Source of the DNA: Niastella koreensis GR20-10
GTDB taxonomy: Bacteria > Bacteroidota > Bacteroidia > Chitinophagales > Chitinophagaceae
DNA length: 64,000 nucleotides
Assembly: GCF_000246855.1 (NCBI RefSeq)
Contig: NC_016609.1
Location: forward strand, 2,294,001 to 2,358,000
Direction of reading: 5' to 3'
Shown piece after piece: positions 24,439 through 33,457 of the stretch. Both the position numbers and the translations under genes were made by a program. Every line of letters begins with the position of its first letter. Position 1 is the stretch's first letter. The notes below the pieces were generated by a model, which was given only the letters and a program-made list of their open reading frames with translations, was not told the origin of the DNA and ran no database searches.

Positions 24439-25560
24439 TTAATGTAATAATCCGGCTAAGGACTTTATGCGCGGGTATTCTTTGGTGTTTACCCTGTTCA
24501 ACAGCAGGTATTCGATAATGTGGTTTAAATTAACCACTCCTATAAAATGACTGTTGTCCATTACCGGGTAGATCTGTTCGTCGTTATGCGCCAGTTTCTC
24601 CAGCACGGTATCTATTTCCTTGTCACCATCCAGGGATTCGAGTTTTCCCTTTGCCAGGTTTTTTACCGGCTCGCTATAGTTCATTTCAGCCAGCGCTTTT
24701 ATGATCTCCATCCGGTTGATGGTACCCACAGGATCGATGCCATTCATAAGAATGAAATATTTGCTATGGTTGCTGTTTAATATGTTGGAAGCTTCCTGAA
24801 CGGTCATATTTGCCTGCAGGCTGTTATAGTCATACATCAATACCTCATTCAACTTTATTCCTTTTACAAGCGATTTCAATCGCAGGTAATATTCTTCCGC
24901 TCCGGCCGAGAAAATAATGAAGATGCCGATAGCGGGCAGAATAGGATTGATGAGGATAATACCAGAAACTATAAAAAAAATGGCGATGATCCTGCCAGTT
25001 GTTGCCGCTATGGTAGTGGCCTGAATGTAATTCAATTTAAAACCCAGCAGGGCCCGAAAAATTCTTCCACCATCCATGGGAAAGGCAGGGATCAGATTAA
25101 ATACAGCCAGTGAAATATTTACAATACGCAGGTTGTATATAAAATCATGTCCATGCATGATGCTCATGCCGGGATCATTTTTTAACAGCGGGGTGCCTGG
25201 TATAAAAAATCCCAGGGCGCCGCCAATGGCCAAATTTACCAGCGGGCCGGCAATGCTTATTGCCAGTTCCTGGCGGGGATTTTCGGGAAACTTTTCTATA
25301 CTGGCTATGCCGCCAATGGGCAGTAATACAATTTCTTTTGCATCAATGCCAAACCGGGCTGCTACCAATGCATGCCCAAATTCATGCAGGGTTACACACA
25401 CAAACACGGCCAAAAGAAATAATACCGACCAGCTTAACTGGTTAATATCATTGCCACCGGCTGCATTTACCAGCAGCACCCATCCAATCAACAGCAGGAA
25501 TGTCCAGTGTACATGTAAACTGATCCCGCGAATGGTAAGTATTTTATAAGCACCTCGCAT
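24439..25560 (-). CDS. Site-2 (M50) zinc protease with C-terminal CBS pair
   Basis: This 373-aa inner-membrane protease has the zinc motif HEFGH (residues 59-63) and the third ligand motif NLIPAFPMDGG near residue 160. Six hydrophobic segments lie in the first 230 residues, and two CBS domains follow (about 240-365), which often sense adenylates. Membrane layout and CBS tail match the Rip3-like subgroup. A Rip3-type protease (Rv2625c) belongs to the mycobacterial DosR regulon next to Usp genes, a striking parallel. It is divergent from ftsH and begins an operon with the L,D-transpeptidase. Confidence 0.92.
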   Translation of the reverse strand: MRGAYKILTIRGISLHVHWTFLLLIGWVLLVNAAGGNDINQLSWSVLFLLAVFVCVTLHEFGHALVAARFGIDAKEIVLLPIGGIASIEKFPENPRQELAISIAGPLVNLAIGGALGFFIPGTPLLKNDPGMSIMHGHDFIYNLRIVNISLAVFNLIPAFPMDGGRIFRALLGFKLNYIQATTIAATTGRIIAIFFIVSGIILINPILPAIGIFIIFSAGAEEYYLRLKSLVKGIKLNEVLMYDYNSLQANMTVQEASNILNSNHSKYFILMNGIDPVGTINRMEIIKALAEMNYSEPVKNLAKGKLESLDGDKEIDTVLEKLAHNDEQIYPVMDNSHFIGVVNLNHIIEYLLLNRVNTKEYPRIKSLAGLLH

Positions 25561-25582
25561 ATAGTGTTTTTTAATGGTATAC

Positions 25583-25648
25583 CGAATTTAATACCTGCAC
25601 AGGCCTCATTTGGGAAACCCTGGTCATAGCATTGAATGAGAGATATCA
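25583..25648 (-). promoter_or_regulatory. Tandem FNR-like boxes and promoter of the M50 protease operon
   Basis: On the plus strand the boxes are AAAC-CCTG-GTCA (25615-25626, proximal) and TGAG-AGAT-ATCA (25637-25648, distal), centres 22 bp apart. The proximal box reads TGAC-CAGG-GTTT on the transcribed side, like the mlaE and adh proximal boxes. The minus-strand -7 TAAATTCG (25583-25590) is 34 bp from it. Confidence 0.6.
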
Positions 25649-25660
25649 GGGGATGCCCCG

Positions 25661-25725
25661 GGGTAATAATCATGTAAGCCGGTGATCCGCATCAGCCTTC
25701 TTACCGGGTTTATAAATCAATTTTA
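25661..25725 (+). promoter_or_regulatory. Tandem FNR-like boxes and promoter of ftsH-usp
   Basis: The boxes GGGT-AATA-ATCA (25661-25672) and TGAT-CCGC-ATCA (25683-25694) have centres 22 bp apart. The -7-like CAATTTTA (25718-25725) is 33 bp from the second box. Predicted transcription start is within a few bases of the ATG at 25733, so the mRNA would be nearly leaderless. Confidence 0.6.
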
Positions 25726-25732
25726 TAACACT

Positions 25733-27679
25733 ATGCAGCCAGCAAAAAATAATAAAGATCAGCAACCCGCAAAGCCAATCTGGCCGCCGTTGCTTTGGCC
25801 GGCGCTGGTCCTATTGATCTTGATCGCGTTCCCCGTGATCTATAAATTGACCGGCAGCCCTGTTGAGGAAATAACCTGGTCACAATTTGAAGCGAAGCTC
25901 TTAAGCAAAGGCGCTGTGGACAGGTTGGAAGTGGTAGGCCAGGATTATGTGGATGTTTATATTAAAAAAGAATTTATTAAGGATACTGCGTTTGCAAAAG
26001 TTTTTAAACCCGTGGTAGGCAAGGAACCCAATCCCGGCCCTCATTACATAATGACCATCGGATCGGTGGAAAGTTTTGACCGGAAACTGGATGCCGCTGA
26101 GCAAAAGTACTTTGGAAAAGAAGTAATACCTGTTACCTACTTAAAGAAAACAAGTGACTTCTGGAATGTTGTAGCCTGGTTGTTGCCATTCGTTGTATTG
26201 ATTGTTTTTTGGTTATATGTAAGAAAAGGTTCCGGTAGGGGCGGTTCATCGGTTTTTAATTTTGGTAAATCCACGGCTACGCTCCTTGATAAAGAAAATA
26301 AAAGCACCACTACATTTAATGAAGTGGCGGGCCTGGATGAAGCTGAGCTGGAAGTGAAAGAGATCGTTGATTTTTTGAAGAACCCGCAGGCATTTACCCG
26401 GTTGGGGGCAAAGATCCCCAAGGGTGTTATTCTTGTTGGCCCGCCCGGTACGGGAAAAACTCTACTGGCTAAAGCAGTTGCAGGCGAGGCCCAGGTACCT
26501 TTTTTCAGTATCTCCGGTTCGGAGTTTGTTGAAATGTTTGTAGGGGTTGGCGCTTCCCGGGTACGCGACCTGTTTAAGAATGCCAAGGAAAAAGCGCCCT
26601 GTATTGTATTTATTGATGAGATAGATGCGATCGGAAGATCGAGAAGCCGGAACGCATTCTTTACCGGCGCCAACGACGAACGGGAAAGTACCTTAAACCA
26701 GTTGCTTACTGAAATGGACGGGTTTGGCACCAACACCGGTGTAATTGTACTGGCAGCAACCAACCGGGCCGATATGCTTGATCCTGCTTTATTACGCCCC
26801 GGCCGGTTCGACAGGCATATCTACCTGGAGCTGCCTAACTCAAAAGAAAGAGAAGACATCTTTAAAGTACACATCCGGTCACTTGTGCTCGATGATACTA
26901 TCGACCTGCGTTTTCTGGCTGCACAAACACCAGGTTTTTCCGGGGCCGACATTGCCAATATTTGTAATGAGGCGGCGCTTATTGCCGCCCGTAAAAAAAA
27001 GGAACAGATAAGCCGGCAGGATTTCATGGATGCCATTGACAGGATAGTGGCCGGCCTTGAAAGAAAAAGCAAGATCATTTCTGCAGATGAAAAGAAAACA
27101 ATTGCTTATCATGAAGCCGGACATGCGTTAACAAGCTGGTTGTTACCCAATGTAGATCCGCTGGTAAAAGTGTCTGTTATCCCAAGGGGAAAATCATTAG
27201 GCGCCGCCTGGTACCTTCCTGAAGAAAAGAACCTGAGAACCAAAGCAGCCTTTTATGAACACCTGTGCGCCTCCCTGGGCGGCCGTGCTGCTGAAGACGT
27301 TGTTTTTAACGAAGTGTCTTCCGGTGCACTCGATGACCTGGAAAAAGTAACCAAAGAAGCTTATATGATGGTTGCCTGGTATGGATTTAATGAAAAGGTA
27401 GGACATGTAAGCTTTTATGATTCTTCCGGTCAGCACGACAACAGTTTTCAAAAGCCTTATAGCGAAGAAACCGGTAAGCTGATTGACGAAGAAGTAAGAA
27501 AGCTTATAGAAAATGCCTATGAACAAACAAAGGCGCTTCTTTTAAGTAACCGGGATTGTTTGGTTAAAGTAGCTGAACTATTACTGAAGAAAGAAGTGAT
27601 CTATAAGGAAGACCTTGAAAAAATTTTAGGAGAACGGGTTGTTAATAAAACATTCAATCATAAAATACTAATCACATGA
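25733..27679 (+). CDS. ftsH: ATP-dependent zinc metalloprotease FtsH (likely stress paralog)
   Basis: This 648-aa membrane protease degrades misfolded membrane and regulatory proteins. Two membrane segments (about 18-38 and 145-163) flank a periplasmic domain. The AAA module has Walker A GPPGTGKT (236-243), Walker [12 protein letters not shown] and the SRH region [20 protein letters not shown]. The zinc motif HEAGH is at 460-464. ATG 25733 was chosen over an in-frame GTG at 25682, because that codon overlaps the proximal FNR-like box. Its stop overlaps the usp start by 4 bp. The stress context suggests a paralog in addition to a housekeeping FtsH elsewhere (inference). Confidence 0.92.
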   Translation: MQPAKNNKDQQPAKPIWPPLLWPALVLLILIAFPVIYKLTGSPVEEITWSQFEAKLLSKGAVDRLEVVGQDYVDVYIKKEFIKDTAFAKVFKPVVGKEPNPGPHYIMTIGSVESFDRKLDAAEQKYFGKEVIPVTYLKKTSDFWNVVAWLLPFVVLIVFWLYVRKGSGRGGSSVFNFGKSTATLLDKENKSTTTFNEVAGLDEAELEVKEIVDFLKNPQAFTRLGAKIPKGVILVGPPGTGKTLLAKAVAGEAQVPFFSISGSEFVEMFVGVGASRVRDLFKNAKEKAPCIVFIDEIDAIGRSRSRNAFFTGANDERESTLNQLLTEMDGFGTNTGVIVLAATNRADMLDPALLRPGRFDRHIYLELPNSKEREDIFKVHIRSLVLDDTIDLRFLAAQTPGFSGADIANICNEAALIAARKKKEQISRQDFMDAIDRIVAGLERKSKIISADEKKTIAYHEAGHALTSWLLPNVDPLVKVSVIPRGKSLGAAWYLPEEKNLRTKAAFYEHLCASLGGRAAEDVVFNEVSSGALDDLEKVTKEAYMMVAWYGFNEKVGHVSFYDSSGQHDNSFQKPYSEETGKLIDEEVRKLIENAYEQTKALLLSNRDCLVKVAELLLKKEVIYKEDLEKILGERVVNKTFNHKILIT

Positions 27680-28503
27680 AAAAAGTAATCATAGCTTTTG
27701 ACGGAGCTAACTTCAGCGAAGGCGCTTTTGATTTTGCCCGTAAAATGAATGAGCTATCGCCCATTTTGCTTACCGGTATTTTTTTACCGCAGATAAATTA
27801 TTCTGCATTGTGGAGCTATTCTTCAGCCGCCATTGGTTCGGGGGTGGTTATTCCCATGCTGGAAGAGGGCGATATAGCTACCATTGAACAGCATATTGAA
27901 CGTTTTAAGGGGCTTTGCCAAATGCACGGTATCGAGCACCGGGTGCATCAGGATTTCATGGATTTTGCATTGCCTGAATTAAAACAGGAAACCCGGTTTG
28001 CCGACCTGCTGATCCTGGCCAGTGAATCGTTTTATGAGTATCTTGGCGTTAGCGAGCCCAACGTTTTTTTGAAAGATGCGATCCATAATTCCGAATGCCC
28101 GGTACTGGTAGTGCCTGAACTGTATAATTTCCCTGAAAAGAACATCCTGACCTATGACGGCAGTGAATCTTCTGTTTATGCGATCAAGCAATTCGCCTAC
28201 CTGTTCCCTGAATTCAAGGAAAATAAAACTGTGTTGTTGTATGCCGGGCCCGGCGATGAGATCGCATTGCCCGAAGAACAGAATATAGAGGAATTATGCA
28301 GCCGCCATTTTACCGATCTCACTTTGTTTAAACTGGACGTGGACCCTAAAAAACATTTTGCAGTATGGAGTAGTGAGCGGGAAGGCAGCATTATCGTGTG
28401 CGGATCATTTGGCCGGTCGTCCATCTCCATGTTATTTAAGAAAAGCTTTGTTTCGGATGTTATCCGGGATCATAAGCTGCCGGTATTTATTGCCAGCCGG
28501 TAA
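27676..28503 (+). CDS. Universal stress protein, two Usp domains (third copy)
   Basis: This 275-aa protein has the same two-domain layout as the copies at 14792 and 15620: [26 protein letters not shown] at the start, ILTYDGSESSVYAIKQFAYLFPEF at the second domain and GSFGRSSISMLFKKSFVSDVIRDHKLPVFIASR at the end. The ATGA overlap with ftsH implies translational coupling, so protease and Usp protein are probably made in fixed ratio. A strong terminator follows. Confidence 0.92.
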   Translation: MKKVIIAFDGANFSEGAFDFARKMNELSPILLTGIFLPQINYSALWSYSSAAIGSGVVIPMLEEGDIATIEQHIERFKGLCQMHGIEHRVHQDFMDFALPELKQETRFADLLILASESFYEYLGVSEPNVFLKDAIHNSECPVLVVPELYNFPEKNILTYDGSESSVYAIKQFAYLFPEFKENKTVLLYAGPGDEIALPEEQNIEELCSRHFTDLTLFKLDVDPKKHFAVWSSEREGSIIVCGSFGRSSISMLFKKSFVSDVIRDHKLPVFIASR

Positions 28504-28530
28504 GCATAAAAGAGTTGGAAAGGAGCAATT

Positions 28531-28563
28531 AGGAACTGCCAGACTTATGGCAGTTCTTTTTTT
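28531..28563 (+). terminator. Rho-independent terminator of the ftsH-usp operon
   Basis: The perfect stem GAACTGCC/GGCAGTTC with an 8-nt loop is followed by a 7-nt T-run. Its end abuts the stop of the convergent ABC ATPase gene. Confidence 0.9.
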
Positions 28564-29242
28564 ATTGTTGTAACAACCTGCCATCGGCTAATTCTATGGT
28601 CCTGTTTGCCCGTTTGGCAAAGTCAACATCGTGTGTTACGGTTATTATTGTATTTCCTTTATTACGCGACAGATCATTGAAGATCTCAAAGATGTTTTTT
28701 GAATTGGCGCTGTCGAGATTGCCGGTTGGTTCATCGGCCATAATAATACTCGGTTCGTTGATCAATGCACGCGCAATGGCTACCCGTTGTTGCTGTCCGC
28801 CGGAAAGTTTGCCCGATGGTTTTTGGGCAAAGCCCTCCATGTTCATCATCTTTAGTTTTTCCATTGCTTTCATTTCAATTTCATGTAAAGAAAGCTTTCC
28901 CAGTTTTCTGGCAGGGATCATTACATTTTGCAGGGCCGTGAACTCTGGCAGCAAATAATGGAACTGGAAAACAAAACCGATGTTTTCGTTCCTGAACGCA
29001 GCCAGTTCGTTCTGTGATTTACCTGTAACCTTTGTACCATTTATAATGATCTCGCCTTCATACTCCGTATCGAGTGTGCTGAGGAGGTACAATAAAGTAG
29101 ATTTTCCACTTCCCGATTTACCAATAAGCGCTACGAATTCGCCTTTATTCACGGCAAGCGACACATCTTTCAAAACCTGGAATGATTCGGGTTCATGAAA
29201 GTATTTATTCAGATGCACGGCCTGTAAGATCACATTACTCAT
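28562..29242 (-). CDS. LolD/MacB-type ABC transporter ATPase
   Basis: This 226-aa ATPase has Walker A GKSGSGKS (near residue 41), signature LSGGQQQR, Walker B IIMADEPTGNLD and switch His in VTHDVDFA. The PTGNLDS sequence is typical of the MacB/LolD/FtsE mechanotransmission family. It is the third gene of an adaptor-permease-ATPase operon, 4 bp after the permease stop. Confidence 0.93.
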   Translation of the reverse strand: MSNVILQAVHLNKYFHEPESFQVLKDVSLAVNKGEFVALIGKSGSGKSTLLYLLSTLDTEYEGEIIINGTKVTGKSQNELAAFRNENIGFVFQFHYLLPEFTALQNVMIPARKLGKLSLHEIEMKAMEKLKMMNMEGFAQKPSGKLSGGQQQRVAIARALINEPSIIMADEPTGNLDSANSKNIFEIFNDLSRNKGNTIITVTHDVDFAKRANRTIELADGRLLQQ

Positions 29243-29246
29243 GATG

Positions 29247-30506
29247 TTAACCTCTTAATATAATTACCGGGTCAATGCGGGATGCTTTGATGGAAGGAGC
29301 AAGGCCGGCAAAAAATGTTGTAAGGATGCCGAAAACGGTCCCGAAAATATAATAGAGGGGTTTAAACAGAACCGGGAAATATTTCCAGGAGATCTCCTCG
29401 TTGTCGGGAAACGGTACCCGCGAAAGCAGGTACGATAAAATAAAGCCCAATAAGATACCTGCCGTGGCGCCAATAAAACCAATAAAAAGGGATTGTGACA
29501 GGAATATCTGCACAATATCCCTCCGGTCGAACCCCTGGGCTTTCAGGATGGCAATGTCTTTCATTTTATTGGTGATTGTCATATTCATGATATTGTAAAT
29601 GCCAAAGCCTGCTACTACCAGCAACGTAAAGCTCACTATATAGGTAAGCATATTCCTGATGAAGGTACCGGCCATAGCTGCCGCATTGGTCGTTTGCCAG
29701 TCTTCTGATTTATATCCATAATTGCTGCCCATTAATTTAGCCAGGGCTGGGGCTGTTTTATTATTCTTTAATTTAATGTTAATGTCGGTAATATAGCTCC
29801 TGTCTTTATTCAGTAATTTTTGTACGCTGGCAAGGGTAACATAACTTTTTACATTGTCAATGGCGCCCATACCCACCTGGAACAGGCCTACTATCCGGAA
29901 CCGCATAGTGGCTCCGGTTGGCGTGGCCAGCGAAACAAGATCGCCAACGTACACATTTAATTTCTTTGCCAGGCCTTTGCCCATAATAATGCCATTGTCG
30001 GATGCAAGCAGGTCCTCCGGTTTGCCCTCCGTCATTTTCTTTTTAAGGTCGTATAACTTGGTTTCTTCTATAATATTGACCCCGTTGATGTAACCGTTGA
30101 TCTGCACCGGGCCATAAATATAAAATACCTGGGTGCTTAACAGCGGTGATACGGCTGCTACACCGGGATTCCGTTTTATGGCGGCAATTATGCCTTCGGC
30201 ATTTTTCACATTCAGCGTTATTTCTTTGGGTTTTGGATGGTGAACGGTAATCAGTTTATTGGGATCTTTGAAAAAGTCACCGGCCACCGACTGGGAATAA
30301 TCGGTTTTTACATCGTTGTAGATATGAATATCGGGGGTTGCCTCCAGCATGGTGTCTTCGATATATTGATTCACGCCATCCATAAAACTTATCATCAGAA
30401 TAAACATGGCTATGCCGAACGTTACGCCCAGGATGGCCACCAGGGTTTGCTTTTTCTTTGAAAAAAGATGTGTTTTTGAGATGTCGAGGTTTACATTAAG
30501 AAGCAT
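29247..30506 (-). CDS. FtsX/MacB-like ABC transporter permease
   Basis: This 419-aa permease starts at the ATG at 30506, five bases after the adaptor stop. An in-frame codon at 30653 would overlap the adaptor gene by about 140 bp. It has one N-terminal membrane segment (about 20-42), a large periplasmic MacB-PCD domain (45-270) and three C-terminal segments with the FtsX-family features (MKDIAILKAQGFDRRDIVQIFLSQS; GIYNIMNMTITNKM). Such permeases couple ATP use to lipoprotein or small-molecule export with an HlyD-type adaptor. Confidence 0.9.
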   Translation of the reverse strand: MLLNVNLDISKTHLFSKKKQTLVAILGVTFGIAMFILMISFMDGVNQYIEDTMLEATPDIHIYNDVKTDYSQSVAGDFFKDPNKLITVHHPKPKEITLNVKNAEGIIAAIKRNPGVAAVSPLLSTQVFYIYGPVQINGYINGVNIIEETKLYDLKKKMTEGKPEDLLASDNGIIMGKGLAKKLNVYVGDLVSLATPTGATMRFRIVGLFQVGMGAIDNVKSYVTLASVQKLLNKDRSYITDINIKLKNNKTAPALAKLMGSNYGYKSEDWQTTNAAAMAGTFIRNMLTYIVSFTLLVVAGFGIYNIMNMTITNKMKDIAILKAQGFDRRDIVQIFLSQSLFIGFIGATAGILLGFILSYLLSRVPFPDNEEISWKYFPVLFKPLYYIFGTVFGILTTFFAGLAPSIKASRIDPVIILRG

Positions 30507-30510
30507 AAGG

Positions 30511-31605
30511 CTATTTTTTTGTTGGGATAATGATGGCAGTGGATTCATCGATCCCCTGCAGTACCTCCACCTGGTCGAGCGTGCGTATACCCGTTTGAAC
30601 GGGAATGGTTTTACGTTTTGACTGTTGCTTAACCAGCACACTGTCGCCGGCATTCAATGCTTCTTTCGGGATAATAAGGACCTGCTGTTTCTTCCTGATA
30701 ATGATATTGGCCTCTACGGAACTATGTATATAGGGTTGTAACGTGGTGTCGGAAAACTGTGCATCTACCCTGAAGGTCTGGTCCAACTCATTCATTACAG
30801 GGTATATTTTCGTTACCAGGGCTTTGTAAATGCTGTCACCGGTGATATCAGTTTTTAGCAAAACCTGCTGGCCGGTTTGTATTTTGTCGATGTCCTGCTG
30901 GTCAACAGCCAGCCTGATGATTCGTTTCCGGGCCTTTCCCAGTAATGCTACCGGGTCGTTATTCCGTACTGCTTCCCCTTCTTCTTTAAAGGTTTGGTAA
31001 ATGGTACCATTGATATTACTGCGGATAAAATAGTTCTCCAATTCTGTTTTTGCACTGGTTAACTGGCTTTGGGTATTGTGAACATTGGCCTTAAGGTCAT
31101 TGATGGTTGCAAAATATTTTTCCCGCGCTGATTTTCTAAGATTAATGGCAATGAGGTAATTGGTATAGGCATTATCAAGGTTGCTTTGTGTGCCTATATT
31201 TTGCTCCATTAGTTTTTTTAACCGCACATATTGAAGGGAATCGTTGGTAAAACGTAATTCTGCATTTTGTATCGTTAATCTGAGGTCAGTCAATAAACGC
31301 GAATCGCCGGAAATATTTGATTGAGCCAGGTTGAAATTACTCCGGGCTGCATCAACCCTGGCTACCGGGCCGTCATATTTTATGATATACAACAACTGGC
31401 CTTTGCTCACCAGGTCGCCTTCCCTGATCAGCTTTTTTATAATGGTGCCGCTGCTCAGGGCATAAGAATAATATTCACTGTCGGCCAGGATTTTGCCGGA
31501 GGCATACACCGTTTCAACAATATCCTTTCGTTGGGGATGTATAGTGGTTTCGTGTTTGCACGAAGCAAATGATAATATCAGGATAAAAGGAATAATTCTA
31601 TACAT
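30511..31605 (-). CDS. HlyD/MacA-family periplasmic adaptor lipoprotein
   Basis: This 364-aa lipoprotein has its lipidation Cys at residue 16 (ILSFASC). Biotinyl-lipoyl-like halves (KLIREGDLVSKGQLLYII and TIYQTFKEEGEAVRNNDPVALLG) flank a coiled-coil hairpin (about 85-190). The beta-barrel and membrane-proximal domains follow, ending VLQGIDESTAIIIPTKK. It bridges the FtsX-type permease to the outer membrane. No outer-membrane TolC partner is encoded nearby. It is the first gene of the operon and sits behind the ninth FNR-like box pair. Confidence 0.92.
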   Translation of the reverse strand: MYRIIPFILILSFASCKHETTIHPQRKDIVETVYASGKILADSEYYSYALSSGTIIKKLIREGDLVSKGQLLYIIKYDGPVARVDAARSNFNLAQSNISGDSRLLTDLRLTIQNAELRFTNDSLQYVRLKKLMEQNIGTQSNLDNAYTNYLIAINLRKSAREKYFATINDLKANVHNTQSQLTSAKTELENYFIRSNINGTIYQTFKEEGEAVRNNDPVALLGKARKRIIRLAVDQQDIDKIQTGQQVLLKTDITGDSIYKALVTKIYPVMNELDQTFRVDAQFSDTTLQPYIHSSVEANIIIRKKQQVLIIPKEALNAGDSVLVKQQSKRKTIPVQTGIRTLDQVEVLQGIDESTAIIIPTKK

Positions 31606-31628
31606 AACTGTTCAAATCTGGATTACTG

Positions 31629-31693
31629 CTAAAATAGGCTATGGCAATCTGATGAGAGATGAGATCGATCATAAGGGGAGCTGATTAATATCG
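31629..31693 (-). promoter_or_regulatory. Tandem FNR-like boxes and promoter of the adaptor-permease-ATPase operon
   Basis: On the plus strand the boxes are TGAG-ATCG-ATCA (31660-31671, proximal) and TGAT-TAAT-ATCG (31682-31693, distal), centres 22 bp apart. The minus-strand -7 TATTTTAG (31629-31636) is centred 33 bp from the proximal box and about 28 bp before the ATG. This is the right-most member of the shared promoter set. Confidence 0.62.
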
Positions 31694-31717
31694 GCCTCAC
31701 TGCCTGTTGCGGGGCGA

Positions 31718-33245
31718 TCAGGATGGAAAGTGAACCAGGCGCCCGCCCACATCGATGAGCACATCCGATGCACTGGGCCACGCCGGTTTAATGGTCTGCG
31801 TTTTTTCCCATTGGTCCAGCTCTCGGGATAACTCAGTGACAAGATCTTTTCTTTTAGCAGAAAGATCGTTTTGTTCACCGGCATCGGTGTTTAGTTTGAA
31901 AAGGAATTTGTGATGATCCTTACTGTTCTCATATAGTTTCCAGTTGTTTTTAAGAATGGCGCGGGAATAGCCGCTGCGCCAGTACAGCACCGGGTGCGGA
32001 AGACCGGTATCGGCCTGCAGCCAGGGAAGCAGGTTCACCCCGTCATACGGCCGGTCGGCTGGAAGCCGGGTGTGGGTAAACGCAGCAACAGTGGCCACAA
32101 TATCGAGCGAAGAGACTGGCCTGGTGTATACCATTGGTTTTGCCATGCCGGGATACCGGATGAAAAAGGGAACGAGCAAACCGCCTTCAAAATGGGTGCA
32201 CTTGCCGCCGCGCAGCGGCGCGTTGTCGGTGGCGTGCGTGTACGTGGCGCCGCCATTGTCACTGATAAATATGATCATCGTATTATCGTTGAGTCCCGCT
32301 TCAGTCAGTTTGTGCAGCACCATGCCAACGGCATCATCGAGCGCCTCGATCATGGCGGTGTAAATACGTTTTGTGGTATCGGTGATTTTGCTGAGTTTGT
32401 TGAAGTAAGCGCGTGGCGCCTGAAATGGGTCATGTGGTGCATTGAAGGTAAGCGTTAGGAAGAAGGGATGGTCTTTGTTACGGGCAATAAACAGGGTTGC
32501 TTTATCTGCCAGTGAAAAAGTAAGATAGCCGGTATCTTTTTACCTCGCGAATTTGGGTTGAACCGCCGCGGGGAATCCAGGCGGGCAGTTCAGAAAAAGC
32601 CCAGGGAAGGTGTTGTGAAACATAACGGCTGGTGTCGATTGGATCGTCGACATAACGCGTTAATGCCGCATCAAAATAATAGCAATAGTCATAGCCCCGC
32701 TGATAAGGATGATTGCTATTGTGCTCACCCAGGTTCCATTTTCCCACCAGCCCCGTAGTATAGCCGTTTGTTTTCAGCAATTGCGCCAGGGTAAGTTCAC
32801 CAGGCGGCAGGCCGGTGGTGTATTTACTGCGGTTCAACCCCAGTCTTGGTTTCAGGGCTCTTAGGCCTGGAACGGTACGGCGAAGATGGAAATAATGTTT
32901 GCGAAGCCAGCTCAGGAATTGTGGATCAAATTCTTCGTAGGGCATGTACTCGCAGCCAAACCGGTTTTGATAGCGGCCCGTCATAATGCCCATCCGGGAA
33001 GGGCCACAGATGGGCGAGCTCACATAGGCCCGCGTAAAACGAACCCCCTGATGCGCCAGTCCATCCATATTCGGGGTTTGAATGGCTGTGTTGCCATAGG
33101 AGGCGAGGTCGCTATAACCCAGGTCATCGGCAATAATGAGAATGATGTTGGGGCGTTCTGCAGGTATTGGGGCTACAAGGTTGCCTTCCTTGTGCAGGCG
33201 GTTTGAGCAAACCAGCAGGGTCATGGCAACAATGAGGGGTTTCAT
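31718..33245 (-). pseudogene. Arylsulfatase-type sulfatase, interrupted by a frameshift
   Basis: The N-terminal part (from ATG 33245) has a short signal-like start, RPNIILIIADDLGYSDLASYGN with metal-binding Asp residues, and the sulfatase signature CGPSRMGIMTGR whose Cys would become formylglycine. It ends in a premature stop near 32502. The reading resumes one base over (DTGYLTFSLADKATLF, then HDPFQAP and SDNGGATYTHATDNAPLRGGK) and runs to 31718. Deleting one base from the five-base A-run (T-run at 32537-32541 on the plus strand) restores a single frame of about 510 codons. It is either a recent pseudogene or a sequencing error. No sulfatase-maturing enzyme is nearby. Confidence 0.85.
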
Positions 33246-33457
33246 GGGGCAAAGGACCACCAAATCGGAAAGCCGGCGAAAAATGGTTTGCCCGAAGTTC
33301 GAATACCATAAGGCCCGCTTAAAAAATTTGATCCGCTGGTTGAAATCATTTAAATTCAGGAAATTTCCTTTCTCAAAGACTTCTTTTTACTGCTTTTCTA
33401 ATGCAGCAGGCAGGCATTTGTATTCTTCTAACAAATACTCATATTAAATTTTTTTGT

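Noticed and set aside
32502..32560. Programmed ribosomal frameshift in the sulfatase gene
   Set aside because: The needed shift is +1, there is no X-XXY-YYZ heptamer with pseudoknot and no internal Shine-Dalgarno at a suitable distance. A homopolymer indel is simpler.
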